In this document: positions 27,362 through 35,960 of the stretch, in pieces
Numbering within the stretch: the first letter of the stretch is position 1
Layout: each line of letters starts with the position of its first letter
From: WLMZ01 sp963732585
GTDB taxonomy: Bacteria; Actinomycetota; Acidimicrobiia; Acidimicrobiales; Ilumatobacteraceae
DNA: 64,000 bases
Direction: 5' to 3'
NCBI GenBank assembly: GCA_963732585.1
Contig: CAVSZY010000003.1
Coordinates: forward strand, 1,550,001 to 1,614,000
Program-made: the position numbers and the translations under genes
Notes under the pieces: model-generated
The model's database searches: none
What the model saw: the letters and a program-made list of their open reading frames with translations, nothing else
What the model was told of the DNA's origin: nothing

Positions 27362-28177
27362 ATGGGAAAGCTCGACGGCAAGGTCGCCTTCATCACCGGC
27401 GCGGCGCGCGGCCAAGGGCGTGCCCACGCCATCCGCCTGGCACAGGAAGGTGCCGACATCATCGCCGTCGACATCTGCCAGCAGATGCAGGCAGTCGGCT
27501 ACGCGATGGCGACCCCTGACGACCTCGCCCAAACGGTGAGCGAGGTCGAAGCGCTCGGCCAACGAATCGTCGCCCACGTGGTCGACGTCCGCGACGTCGA
27601 CGCGCTGCAACAAGCCTTCGACGATGGCGTCGCCACGCTCGGCCCGGTCGGCATCGTGGTCGCCAATGCAGGCATCGGGCCCGGCGGGTTTGCCTCCGCT
27701 CAACAACAGTGGGACGAGGTCATCGGCGTCAATCTCACCGGCGTGTGGAACACCGGCCGCGTCGCGATCCCTTCGATGATCGCCAACGGCACAGGTGGCT
27801 CGATCGTGTTGACAAGCTCCACCGGCGGCATGAGCGGTTCGCCGTCGAATGTGCCCGGCATGCTCGGCTACACCGCCGCCAAGCATGGTGTCATCGGCCT
27901 GATGCGCTCGTGGGCCAACTATCTGGCGCCGCACTACATCAGGGTCAACAGCGTTGCGCCGACAACGGTGCGTACGCCGATGGCCAACAACGGCGATGTC
28001 TCACTGATCATCCAACACGTCCCCGAGTTGGCCAACTCGTTGACCAATGCCATCCCGGTCGAGGCCGTGGAAGCGATCGACGTGGCCAACGCCGTTGCCT
28101 GGTTGGCCTGCGACGAAGCCCGCTACATCACCGGCACCGTCGTCCCCGTCGACGCCGGCAACCTCAACCGCCGCTAA
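27362..28177 (+). CDS. Mycofactocin-type SDR oxidoreductase
   Basis: A 271-residue short-chain dehydrogenase. The cofactor motif TGAARGQGRAHAIRLAQEGADIIAVDIC is the characteristic form of the mycofactocin-coupled SDR subfamily, which holds its NAD(H) tightly and passes electrons to mycofactocin. NAG, catalytic Ser (TSSTGGM) and YTAAKHG are present, and the end is TGTVVPVDAGNLNRR. The long insert after DICQQMQ is usual for the subfamily. No mycofactocin biosynthesis gene is in the window. Same operon direction as its neighbours. Confidence 0.8.
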   Translation: MGKLDGKVAFITGAARGQGRAHAIRLAQEGADIIAVDICQQMQAVGYAMATPDDLAQTVSEVEALGQRIVAHVVDVRDVDALQQAFDDGVATLGPVGIVVANAGIGPGGFASAQQQWDEVIGVNLTGVWNTGRVAIPSMIANGTGGSIVLTSSTGGMSGSPSNVPGMLGYTAAKHGVIGLMRSWANYLAPHYIRVNSVAPTTVRTPMANNGDVSLIIQHVPELANSLTNAIPVEAVEAIDVANAVAWLACDEARYITGTVVPVDAGNLNRR

Positions 28178-28188
28178 GGACAGCAACC

Positions 28189-29169
28189 ATGACGACAACA
28201 CGATGGGCGATGGTCGGCACCGGCTTGATGCTCGACCTGATCGGCAACGACTTTTCGCTCGTCGACAACGTCGATTTGCAGGTGCTCGTCTCCCGCACGC
28301 TGGAACGCGGCCAAGAGGCCGCAGCTCGCTTCGGTATCCCCGAGGCCTCGGCAAATTTCGAGGAGGTGCTCGAGCGCGACGACATCGACGTGGTCTACAT
28401 CGCCACCCCGCATTCCGAGCACCTCCGCCAGGCAACGATGGCGCTGAACGCTGGCAAGCATGTGCTCGTGGAGAAGTCGATGACCGCCAGCACGCCAGAC
28501 ACGCGGGCGCTGTGCGCGTTGGCTGCCGAGCGCGGTTTGTTCGCCATGGAAGCGATGTGGACGGCTTTCAACCCGACGATTATCGAGGTTCGTAAGCGCA
28601 TCGCGGCCGGGCAGATCGGCGACGTCAATCTGGTCCAGACGAACTTCTGTATCTCGCTGCCTTACAACGCCGAGGCACGACACTGGGCCCGAGACCTAGC
28701 CGGCGGCTCGACACTCGATCAAGGCGTGTACACGACGTCGGTTCCACAGATGATCCTGGGCACACCTGATCGGGTGAGCGCCACCGGCACCGTGATGCAC
28801 GGCGTCGATGCCGAGGCCGTGGTGACACTCGACTACGCCAGCGGGGCTCAGGCGCTGTGCGTCTCGAGCATTCGATCCAACGGCCTATTGAACGCAGTGA
28901 TCGCTGGGTCGGATGGCTCGATCGAGCTGACCGCCCCGTTTTGGGCGACGAACGAGTTCATCCAACGGCCCGGTCCGGCCTTTCCGGGCATGCCGGCCGA
29001 GACGATTACCATCGAGCGCCAAGGAGCGGGCTACGTGCCGATGCTGCGCGCGGTCAGCGAAGCGATCCTCGATGGACGCACCGAGCACGAACTGCGCACC
29101 CACGCCGAGACGATCGCCGTCGCCGAGACGATGGACGCCGTCATGCAACAGATCCACGCCGCCGACTGA
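28189..29169 (+). CDS. Gfo/Idh/MocA family oxidoreductase
   Basis: A 326-residue NAD(P)-dependent oxidoreductase. The Rossmann start is WAMVGTGLMLD, followed by VVYIATPHSEHLRQATMALNAGKHVLVEKSMT, where EKS is the usual EKP/EKS motif with catalytic Lys, and a C-terminal mixed sheet. It belongs with the dihydrodiol-dehydrogenase/sugar-oxidising branch. The ATG at 28189 is 11 bases after the SDR stop; the longer open frame overlaps the SDR and is excluded. Last gene of the 25.5-29.2 kb operon; it converges on the transporter operon with a 5-base gap. Confidence 0.75.
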   Translation: MTTTRWAMVGTGLMLDLIGNDFSLVDNVDLQVLVSRTLERGQEAAARFGIPEASANFEEVLERDDIDVVYIATPHSEHLRQATMALNAGKHVLVEKSMTASTPDTRALCALAAERGLFAMEAMWTAFNPTIIEVRKRIAAGQIGDVNLVQTNFCISLPYNAEARHWARDLAGGSTLDQGVYTTSVPQMILGTPDRVSATGTVMHGVDAEAVVTLDYASGAQALCVSSIRSNGLLNAVIAGSDGSIELTAPFWATNEFIQRPGPAFPGMPAETITIERQGAGYVPMLRAVSEAILDGRTEHELRTHAETIAVAETMDAVMQQIHAAD

Positions 29170-29174
29170 GCAGC

Positions 29175-32006
29175 TCAGCTGGTAGGTAACGCCCCGCTGC
29201 GGGCGATCGCCCGTTCGTCGACGCCAAGGTAGCTGGCGATCACCACCGGGTCGTTGCGCACCGCCAGCGGCGAACCGGAGGCAATCACCGCGCCAGCCTC
29301 CAGGCAATAGACCCGGTCGCTGATCGACATGATCAAGGGCATGTCATGTTCGATAACAACCATCGAGGCTGACAGCTCACGGCGCAGGTTGAGGATCAAC
29401 GGACCGAAGGCCTCGGTCTCACGTTGCGCCAATCCTGCAGTCGGTTCGTCGAGGCACAGCAAGCGGGCGTCGAGCGCCAGCAGGCCGGCGAGTTCGACGA
29501 TGCGCCGGGTGCCGGTGGACAGGTCGGAAATGTGCACATCGGCGAAACGACCGAGGCCGAGGAAGTCGATGATCTCCGATGCCTGCGATCGCCGCGCTCG
29601 CTCGCGGCGGGCTTCGGACGGCGAAAGCAGCACGCTGGCGATCGATCGGGTGCGGTTCTTGGCTTCAAGGGCGACGAGCACCGTCTCGGTGACCGTCAAC
29701 TCGGGGAACAGGTTGGCGGCTTGGAAGGTGCGGCCAAGGCCATAGGCGGCGCGCTTGGCCGGGGCGACACCGCTGACCTCGTTGCCGAACAGCTGGATCG
29801 AACCGGTCGAGGGCACGAACCCGCTGATCGCGTTCATCAACGTCGACTTGCCGGCGCCGTTGGTGCCGATCAACCCGACGATCTCGCCATCGCCGACCTC
29901 GAGCGAGACGCCGTTGACCGCGGCAATGCCACCGAAGCGCACGATCACATCGTCAACCCGCAATGCCGGGGTTCCAGCGGGCAACACCGCTCGCTCGGCG
30001 TGGACCAGGGATGGCGGCACGGAGCGGGCCTGTTTCGCTGGTGCCGGGCCAAGGCGACGTTCGACGAGGCGCACGATGATGTCGCGCAACGCGTAGCCGA
30101 TCTGCACGATGCCCCCAGGGAAATACATCAACAACAGCAGGATGCCCATCGACGAGCCGAGCAACGGTGCCACGTCGTTGTCGGGGAACAACGCCGGGAT
30201 ACCGGCAACCCAGACCGCGCCGATGACCGCGCCGCCGACGGAGCCGATGCCACCGATGACGGCGACGGCCACCAGACGCATCGAATCGTCGACGGTGAAG
30301 AAGCGGTCGTTGGGCACCGTTTGCAGGTTGGCGGCCAACAGCGCACCGCCGAAGGCGGCGATCCCACCGGCGAGCGCAAAGGCTCGCAGCTTGACCTTCG
30401 TCGCCGACACCGTGTAGGCCGCGGCGCTGTCCGGGTTGTCGCGCACCGCGATCGTCGCCCGACCGATGCCGCTGCGCCGTAGCCGACCGACGAGCAGGGC
30501 CGCGATCACTGCGCAGGCCAGCACGACGTAATACCACGCCCGTTGCGTGGTGACATCGATGCCGAGGAACGTCTCACGTTTGAAGGTCACCGAGCTCTTT
30601 GCCCCACCGGTGAGGATCGGGCGACGAAAAAGGTACTGCGTGGCGGCAAACCCGAAGGCGAACGTCGACACGGCGAGGAACAGCCCCCGAACCCGCAGCG
30701 ATGTCGAGCCGACGAGCGCGGCGAGCGCGGCGGTGACCAGGCTGGCGATGATCAGCGCCAGCGGGAAGGGCAGCGGTTGGATGCCTTGCTTGACCAGGCG
30801 AAACGATCCCCAGCTGAGATCGAAGTTGAAGCCGTGAACGAGATGCGCCGTGAGGAAGGCGCCGATCCCGGCGAACGCCATCTGCCCGAGCGACAGCTGG
30901 CCACCCCAACCGGTGAGCACCGTCAACGACAGCGCGCAGATCAGGGTGGTCAAAATCAGCGTGTAGCTGAGGTGCCTCGACGCCTGGGTGACGATCAGCG
31001 GCAGGGCAACGGCGAACAGGCCGAGCACGGTGAAGCCGATGCGATCCAGCGAGCGAATCCACCAGATCGAACGGACACGCTCCGGCACGGGGCGCACCTT
31101 GGCCGAGTAGGAATACGTGCGGGCCTCGGCGACACCGCTCTTGCTCTGCAGGTAGACAGCCACGAGCACGAAGATCAGCACCAGGAAATCGAACAGACCG
31201 GGCTGGTTGATGACGTTGATGCGCACGACGATCTCGACGACACCGATGACGATGCCAGCGAAGAACGCCCGCGGAAACGAAAACATGCCTGCGATAACGG
31301 CCGCGGCGAGGGCGCGAATCATCGATGACGGGCCGATCGCTTGCAGGTTGTTGGCTGATCCCTGGAGGCCAGCGAGGAGCGCTACCGCCACGGTCGCCAG
31401 GCCACCGCCGATCGCCCACACCGCGGTGGAGACGACCTTCGGGCTGATCCCGGCGAGCCGGGCGAGATCGGCATTGTCGGCCGACGCCTTCACTGCCTTG
31501 CCGAGCACGGTGCGGTTGAGCAGCAGCCCAAGGGCAACAGCCAGCAGCGGCACGATCATCAGAATCACCAGCGCCGGGCCGGAGACGTTGATTCCGGAGA
31601 ATCGGAACTTCGACCCAATCGGGATCGGATACTTGGCACCGGGAACGTCGATCTCGGGAAGGGCGATGAGCAGCAGCATCGACAGCTGGGCGATGCCGAT
31701 CGTGGCCACCAGCACGATGACACGCGGTGCGCTGAACAGACGGCGGATGACGATCAGTTCGATCAGCGCGCCGTAGAGCACCCCGACGAACAAGCCGATC
31801 GCAGCGGCGATCCAGAACGGGACGTTGTATTGCCGGTTCAGCAGGGCGAACAATCCGGATCCGACCAGGCCGAGGTTGGCGACCGCAAAGTTGATCACCC
31901 GCGTCGAGCGGTAGACGAGCACAATTCCCAGCGCCACCACGCCGTAGATCATGCCCTGGACGACACCGTCGAAAATGCTCTGGCGGGTGAGGAGGATGGC
32001 GAGCAC
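29175..32006 (-). CDS. Fused LivH-LivM-LivG ABC transporter protein
   Basis: A 943-residue protein joining two membrane subunits and one ATPase of a branched-chain-amino-acid-type importer. Residues about 1-290 are LivH-like (GVVQGMIYGVVALGIVLVYRSTRVINFA). Residues about 320-650 are LivM-like (YTLILTTLICALSLTVLTGWGGQLSLGQMAFAGIGAF). Residues about 690-930 are LivG-like, with Walker A GTNGAGKST, signature LSTGTRR and Walker B LLCLDEPTAG. In most bacteria these are three genes. The start is GTG at 32006, two bases after the stop of the MFS-LivF gene. Transported substrates in this context may be acyl or aromatic acids rather than amino acids. Confidence 0.85.
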   Translation of the reverse strand: MLAILLTRQSIFDGVVQGMIYGVVALGIVLVYRSTRVINFAVANLGLVGSGLFALLNRQYNVPFWIAAAIGLFVGVLYGALIELIVIRRLFSAPRVIVLVATIGIAQLSMLLLIALPEIDVPGAKYPIPIGSKFRFSGINVSGPALVILMIVPLLAVALGLLLNRTVLGKAVKASADNADLARLAGISPKVVSTAVWAIGGGLATVAVALLAGLQGSANNLQAIGPSSMIRALAAAVIAGMFSFPRAFFAGIVIGVVEIVVRINVINQPGLFDFLVLIFVLVAVYLQSKSGVAEARTYSYSAKVRPVPERVRSIWWIRSLDRIGFTVLGLFAVALPLIVTQASRHLSYTLILTTLICALSLTVLTGWGGQLSLGQMAFAGIGAFLTAHLVHGFNFDLSWGSFRLVKQGIQPLPFPLALIIASLVTAALAALVGSTSLRVRGLFLAVSTFAFGFAATQYLFRRPILTGGAKSSVTFKRETFLGIDVTTQRAWYYVVLACAVIAALLVGRLRRSGIGRATIAVRDNPDSAAAYTVSATKVKLRAFALAGGIAAFGGALLAANLQTVPNDRFFTVDDSMRLVAVAVIGGIGSVGGAVIGAVWVAGIPALFPDNDVAPLLGSSMGILLLLMYFPGGIVQIGYALRDIIVRLVERRLGPAPAKQARSVPPSLVHAERAVLPAGTPALRVDDVIVRFGGIAAVNGVSLEVGDGEIVGLIGTNGAGKSTLMNAISGFVPSTGSIQLFGNEVSGVAPAKRAAYGLGRTFQAANLFPELTVTETVLVALEAKNRTRSIASVLLSPSEARRERARRSQASEIIDFLGLGRFADVHISDLSTGTRRIVELAGLLALDARLLCLDEPTAGLAQRETEAFGPLILNLRRELSASMVVIEHDMPLIMSISDRVYCLEAGAVIASGSPLAVRNDPVVIASYLGVDERAIARSGALPTS

Positions 32007-32008
32007 GC

Positions 32009-34198
32009 TCAGCCGCCCTCTGCCCCGAGAAACACGGCGCGCACCAGGTCGCCGCGTTCCAGCAACTCCTTGGCGTCGCCCTCGAAGCGGACCCGGCCCT
32101 TCTCCAAGAACACGGCACGATCGGCGAGCGCCAAGGCAACGTTGATCGATTGCTCGACGATGACGATCGTCGCGCCCTCGGCTTTCAGCTGCTCGAGTAC
32201 CCCGATCAGGTGCTGGACCACCAGCGGGGCGAGGCCGAGCGAGAGTTCGTCGATGATCAAGATCTCCGGCTCGTGCAGCAGCGTTGCCGCCAACGCCAGC
32301 ATCTGCTGCTCGCCGCCGGACATCGAAGCAGCCGGGCGGTCGATCGCCGCCTGCAGGCTGGGGAACAGGGCCAACACTCGTTGCGTGCGCCGCTCAGCGT
32401 CGGCGGCATCGGCGCGGTACACAAAGGCGGCGATCTCCAGGTTCTCGCGCACCGACATCGTCGGGAAGACGCCTTTGCCGCCGGGCAGCAGCCTGATGCC
32501 GAGCTTGCCGCGCTGCTCCGGTGAGACGTAGGTGATCGTCTGGCCATTCATCCGCACGACACCTTGCGACGGGGTGCCAAGACCGGCGATCACCCGCAGG
32601 ATGGTCGACTTGCCGGCCCCGTTGGTGCCCAGCAGGGCGAGCACTTCGCCCTTGCGTACCTCGAAACCGACGTCGAAGAGGATCTGGATGTTGCCGTAGG
32701 AGAAGTCGACGCCGTTGACCTGCAGGGCGGGAAGCGATGCCGGGTCGGCGGCGCGCAAGGCCATCTCGGCGTGTTCTTCGTGCAGTTCGCGCGAGATCGC
32801 CGCGAGGTCGCTGCGGATCAGCATCGAACCACGGAGCAACAGCAGGGCACCTATCAGCATCGCCGGGATGACGATGATCATCACCGTGGCCCGCGGCCCG
32901 ATGGCATCGGTGAGGAACCCGGCGAGCAGCGCGCCGCCGGTGGCCCCGATGAAGAAGACATACAACGAACCGAGCGCCGAGCCCATACCGCGCAGGCGGT
33001 AAGGGGTCACCGATTGCACCACCGGCCCGGTCATCGAGAACGCCGTCATCTGTAGCACTTGAGCGATAATGCCCACACCGGTGAAGGCGGCGACGTTGGG
33101 CATCGAATACTGGATCGGCACGACGATGGCCACCGGCAGCAGCAGCAGGCCGATCAGGCGCAGCGCCTTGGTTGGGTTCTCCCGAAACGTCGCGTCGTAA
33201 CGGCGCGAGGTGTAGGGCAGGATGGCGATGACGGCTACGGCGCCGATGCTTTGCAGCAATCCGCGCTCCAGGGTTTCTACGCCGAAGTGGTCTTCGAGGT
33301 AGATGCCAGCGACCACCGGGCCGGTGAATAGCCCGAAACCGAGGGCAGCGAAGGCGGCCCACACCGACTTCAGCGTGCCGATCTGCTTCAACCGGGAGAA
33401 CGCGGCCTCGACGGAGATCTTCGTCGGGGTGTCGGCGACCACCTCGCCGAGCACCTCCATCATCTCCTGTTTGCCGCGCTGGGGGTCCTTGATCTTGAAG
33501 GCCAACAGGGCAGCGATGGCCACAGGGATGCCGAGCAACAGGAATGGCCATCGCCACCCCTCGTCTCCCCCAGCGATATGGGCGACGAGGCCGACCAACG
33601 CCGGGCTGAGCGCACCGATCGCCGCTCCGAAGCCCATCGTCGTTGCCGTCATCCGGCCGCGCACCGCGATCGGATAGGTGTCGGCCAACAGCGAGCCATG
33701 GGCGGTGATCGTCGATGACTTGGAAATGCCGACGCCGAGGCGGGTGAGGAACATTTGGAAGGCGTTGACGACGAACCCGGTGAGCACGACCATGATCGAG
33801 AAGATGATCCCGGTGATCCCGATGATTCGCGAGCGGCGGTGGCGATCGGCTAGCCAACCCATCGGCATCGCCCCGAGAATCAGGAAGCTCGACGCCGCCG
33901 AGGAAACAAAGACGATGGTGCCATCGGAGACGCCGAAGCTGTCGCGGATGTCGGGAGCCAACACGGTGAGCGCGGCCGATTCCAACTCGTCGAGCGAGTT
34001 GATGATCAGCAGCACGATGAAGGTGAACGCCCCACCGCGGGCGATCCCGGTGCGCAGCGACATCTGTTCACCGCCAACGCCAACCATGTCGGCGTCGGTG
34101 ATTGTCGGCGCGCTGGCTTGCGTCGTGCGTTCTGTTTCGGCGTCGAGTAACGCGCCAGCGAGGCCAGCCGTGTCGGTGTTGGTCTCGTCAGTGCTCAT
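32009..34198 (-). CDS. MFS permease fused to a LivF-type ABC ATPase
   Basis: A 729-residue fusion. Residues about 50-465 are a 12-helix MFS transporter with motif A GWLADRHRRSR near 114 and a second half with RLRGMGSALG. Residues about 495-725 are a LivF ATPase with Walker A GTNGAGKST, signature SMSGGEQQMLAL and Walker B ILIIDELSLG. MFS carriers do not use ATP, so the ATPase domain presumably serves the adjacent LivHMG complex and the MFS part may add a second transport or docking function (inference). The ATG at 34198 is preferred over the 34270 start, which overlaps the intergenic hairpin. Confidence 0.8.
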   Translation of the reverse strand: MSTDETNTDTAGLAGALLDAETERTTQASAPTITDADMVGVGGEQMSLRTGIARGGAFTFIVLLIINSLDELESAALTVLAPDIRDSFGVSDGTIVFVSSAASSFLILGAMPMGWLADRHRRSRIIGITGIIFSIMVVLTGFVVNAFQMFLTRLGVGISKSSTITAHGSLLADTYPIAVRGRMTATTMGFGAAIGALSPALVGLVAHIAGGDEGWRWPFLLLGIPVAIAALLAFKIKDPQRGKQEMMEVLGEVVADTPTKISVEAAFSRLKQIGTLKSVWAAFAALGFGLFTGPVVAGIYLEDHFGVETLERGLLQSIGAVAVIAILPYTSRRYDATFRENPTKALRLIGLLLLPVAIVVPIQYSMPNVAAFTGVGIIAQVLQMTAFSMTGPVVQSVTPYRLRGMGSALGSLYVFFIGATGGALLAGFLTDAIGPRATVMIIVIPAMLIGALLLLRGSMLIRSDLAAISRELHEEHAEMALRAADPASLPALQVNGVDFSYGNIQILFDVGFEVRKGEVLALLGTNGAGKSTILRVIAGLGTPSQGVVRMNGQTITYVSPEQRGKLGIRLLPGGKGVFPTMSVRENLEIAAFVYRADAADAERRTQRVLALFPSLQAAIDRPAASMSGGEQQMLALAATLLHEPEILIIDELSLGLAPLVVQHLIGVLEQLKAEGATIVIVEQSINVALALADRAVFLEKGRVRFEGDAKELLERGDLVRAVFLGAEGG

Positions 34199-34230
34199 CG
34201 AATCCCCCAGAAGTGTCGGTATACACGACA

Positions 34231-34265
34231 ACGGGCAGGGGTCGCCAATGGCGGCCCCTGCCCGT
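34231..34265. terminator. Hairpin between binding-protein and permease genes
   Basis: A 16-bp stem (one G-U) with a very short loop lies just after the binding-protein gene on the minus strand. No T-run follows, so it is more likely a transcript-stabilising or partial attenuator hairpin that lets the binding protein be made in excess over the membrane parts. Confidence 0.5.
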
Positions 34266-34278
34266 GTCACTCAATCAG

Positions 34279-35694
34279 TCAGTCGGAAAGAACCGGGGCC
34301 TGCGCCGCGGAATCCCACGTGAAGACGAAGGCGGCCGGGTCGCCGTCGGCGGCCCCACCTGTGCCATACATGCGTGGCTTCGGATCACCCGGAAGCAGCA
34401 CCTCGAGGCCGTTATCGAGCACGGCGGCCAGCGTGCCGTAGTTCAGATTCGCTCCGGCTGCCCCTGCCCAAGCGGCGACAACGGTCAGGTTCTGGCAGGT
34501 CTCGAACGAGGCCTGGTAGGGCTGGTCGCCCTGCACGCCCGTGGTCGTGTTCGGAGCCGGGGCGTCGATGCCGATCTCGTTGAGCACGGCGAAGCATTCC
34601 TGCATCCCAGCCTCTTCCCAGATCGCCTGCGGCGGGCCGTAGAGCCCACCGATCAGCGAGCCGTCGAGGATGGTGAAGTCGGCACCGGCATTGGCCGCGC
34701 TGCCGACAAAGGCCTGCGGAGCGTTGTAGGCCGTGAAGCGCAAGGATGGTCGATACGAGGAATCGGTGTGCATCGCCGTCGGCCATTGGTTGCCGGCCGC
34801 GGCACCAGCCAACAGAACGACATCGACGCCCTTGGCCTTGAAGCGCTCGGCGATCGCCTTGACGGCAGCGTCGGTGGCGGCGCGGTCGTCGGTTGGCGAA
34901 TCGATCGTCGCCGCTTCCGCAGCGGCAATGCCGAGCTCATCGAGTGTCGCCACGGCATCGTCGAATTCGGCCTGCTCGGTGATGTGGCCAATGACGCCGA
35001 CGGTGCCTTCCAGGGCACCGGATTCAGCGAAGGAGCGGATCACGAACTTGCGGACTTCGGCGTCGGACCCCGAGGTGATCCAAGGTGCCTTTGCAGTGCC
35101 CTGCAGATCAGGATTCGGCGTGCCGCCGACCACTGCGGTGGCATGCACATCGGTCGGGCAGGCAACGGCATCGCCGCGCCAGTAGCCGGTGATGATGAAC
35201 ACGTCCTCGTCCTCGGTCAAACCGACGCAGGCGGCCTCAGCCGATTCCGGCCTGGTCGGATCGACCGGCGCGAAGACCAACTCGAGGTTGCGGCCGTTGA
35301 TGCCGCCGTTGGCGTTGATGAAGTCGGCGTAGGCGGTGTAGGCCTCCTCGAACGGGCCGAGGTTGAAGTCGAGGCCGACCGCTTTCAACGCCTCGACGTC
35401 GACATAGGTCACGCCGATCTTGATCGCCTCGTCGCTCACACCGGGAGCGTCACCCTCGATGCCGGCAAACGGGTCTTCGGCAACGGTGTCCGGCACCGTC
35501 GGGGCGACCGTCTCTTCGACAGGCGTGGCTGTTGTTTCCACCGGGGCCGGCGTTGTTTCCACGGGCTCCGGTGTGGTCGCAGCGGCTTGCGTCGCCGCTG
35601 TAGTTGTCTCAGCGGCGTCGTCGCCGCCGGTGCAACCAGCAACGAGCAGCGCCCCAACCAATCCGAGTGCCGAGATGGCACGAGACTTGTTCAT
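34279..35694 (-). CDS. ABC transporter substrate-binding lipoprotein
   Basis: A 471-residue type I periplasmic-binding protein. It starts MNKSRAISALGLVGALLVAGC with lipoprotein cleavage before Cys21, then a long Thr/Pro/Val/Ala-rich linker, and from about residue 90 a ligand-binding fold (IKIGVTYVDVEALKAVGLDF...INANGGINGRNLELV). Ligand specificity is not predictable. It heads the importer operon (binding protein, MFS-LivF, LivHMG). The ATG at 35694 has GGGGAG upstream; the longer frame to 35841 is excluded. Confidence 0.8.
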   Translation of the reverse strand: MNKSRAISALGLVGALLVAGCTGGDDAAETTTAATQAAATTPEPVETTPAPVETTATPVEETVAPTVPDTVAEDPFAGIEGDAPGVSDEAIKIGVTYVDVEALKAVGLDFNLGPFEEAYTAYADFINANGGINGRNLELVFAPVDPTRPESAEAACVGLTEDEDVFIITGYWRGDAVACPTDVHATAVVGGTPNPDLQGTAKAPWITSGSDAEVRKFVIRSFAESGALEGTVGVIGHITEQAEFDDAVATLDELGIAAAEAATIDSPTDDRAATDAAVKAIAERFKAKGVDVVLLAGAAAGNQWPTAMHTDSSYRPSLRFTAYNAPQAFVGSAANAGADFTILDGSLIGGLYGPPQAIWEEAGMQECFAVLNEIGIDAPAPNTTTGVQGDQPYQASFETCQNLTVVAAWAGAAGANLNYGTLAAVLDNGLEVLLPGDPKPRMYGTGGAADGDPAAFVFTWDSAAQAPVLSD

Positions 35695-35960
35695 GAACTC
35701 CCCTAACAATGATTCGTTCGGCCCCGTCCAGGAAAGGACAGTGCATGAAACCGAGAATAGCGTTTCCGGACCGACTGGTACAGGATTCTTTCGGGGCACC
35801 GGGCACCAATCCCACTGGGTGGACCGATCGGCATCGGGCAAAATTCGGCCTATCGGCGGCGTACGGCAACGGTCGCTGAAGCCAACAACACACTGTCATC
35901 GCTCGTCGAATGTCTGTCTGACCCGGAGATCGCCTGATCGCCGCGCACTAGGGTTTCGCA

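Noticed and set aside
29424..31328. Plus-strand open frames inside the LivHMG gene
   Set aside because: Arg/Gly/Asp-rich shadow translations with no domain; the minus strand holds the transporter.
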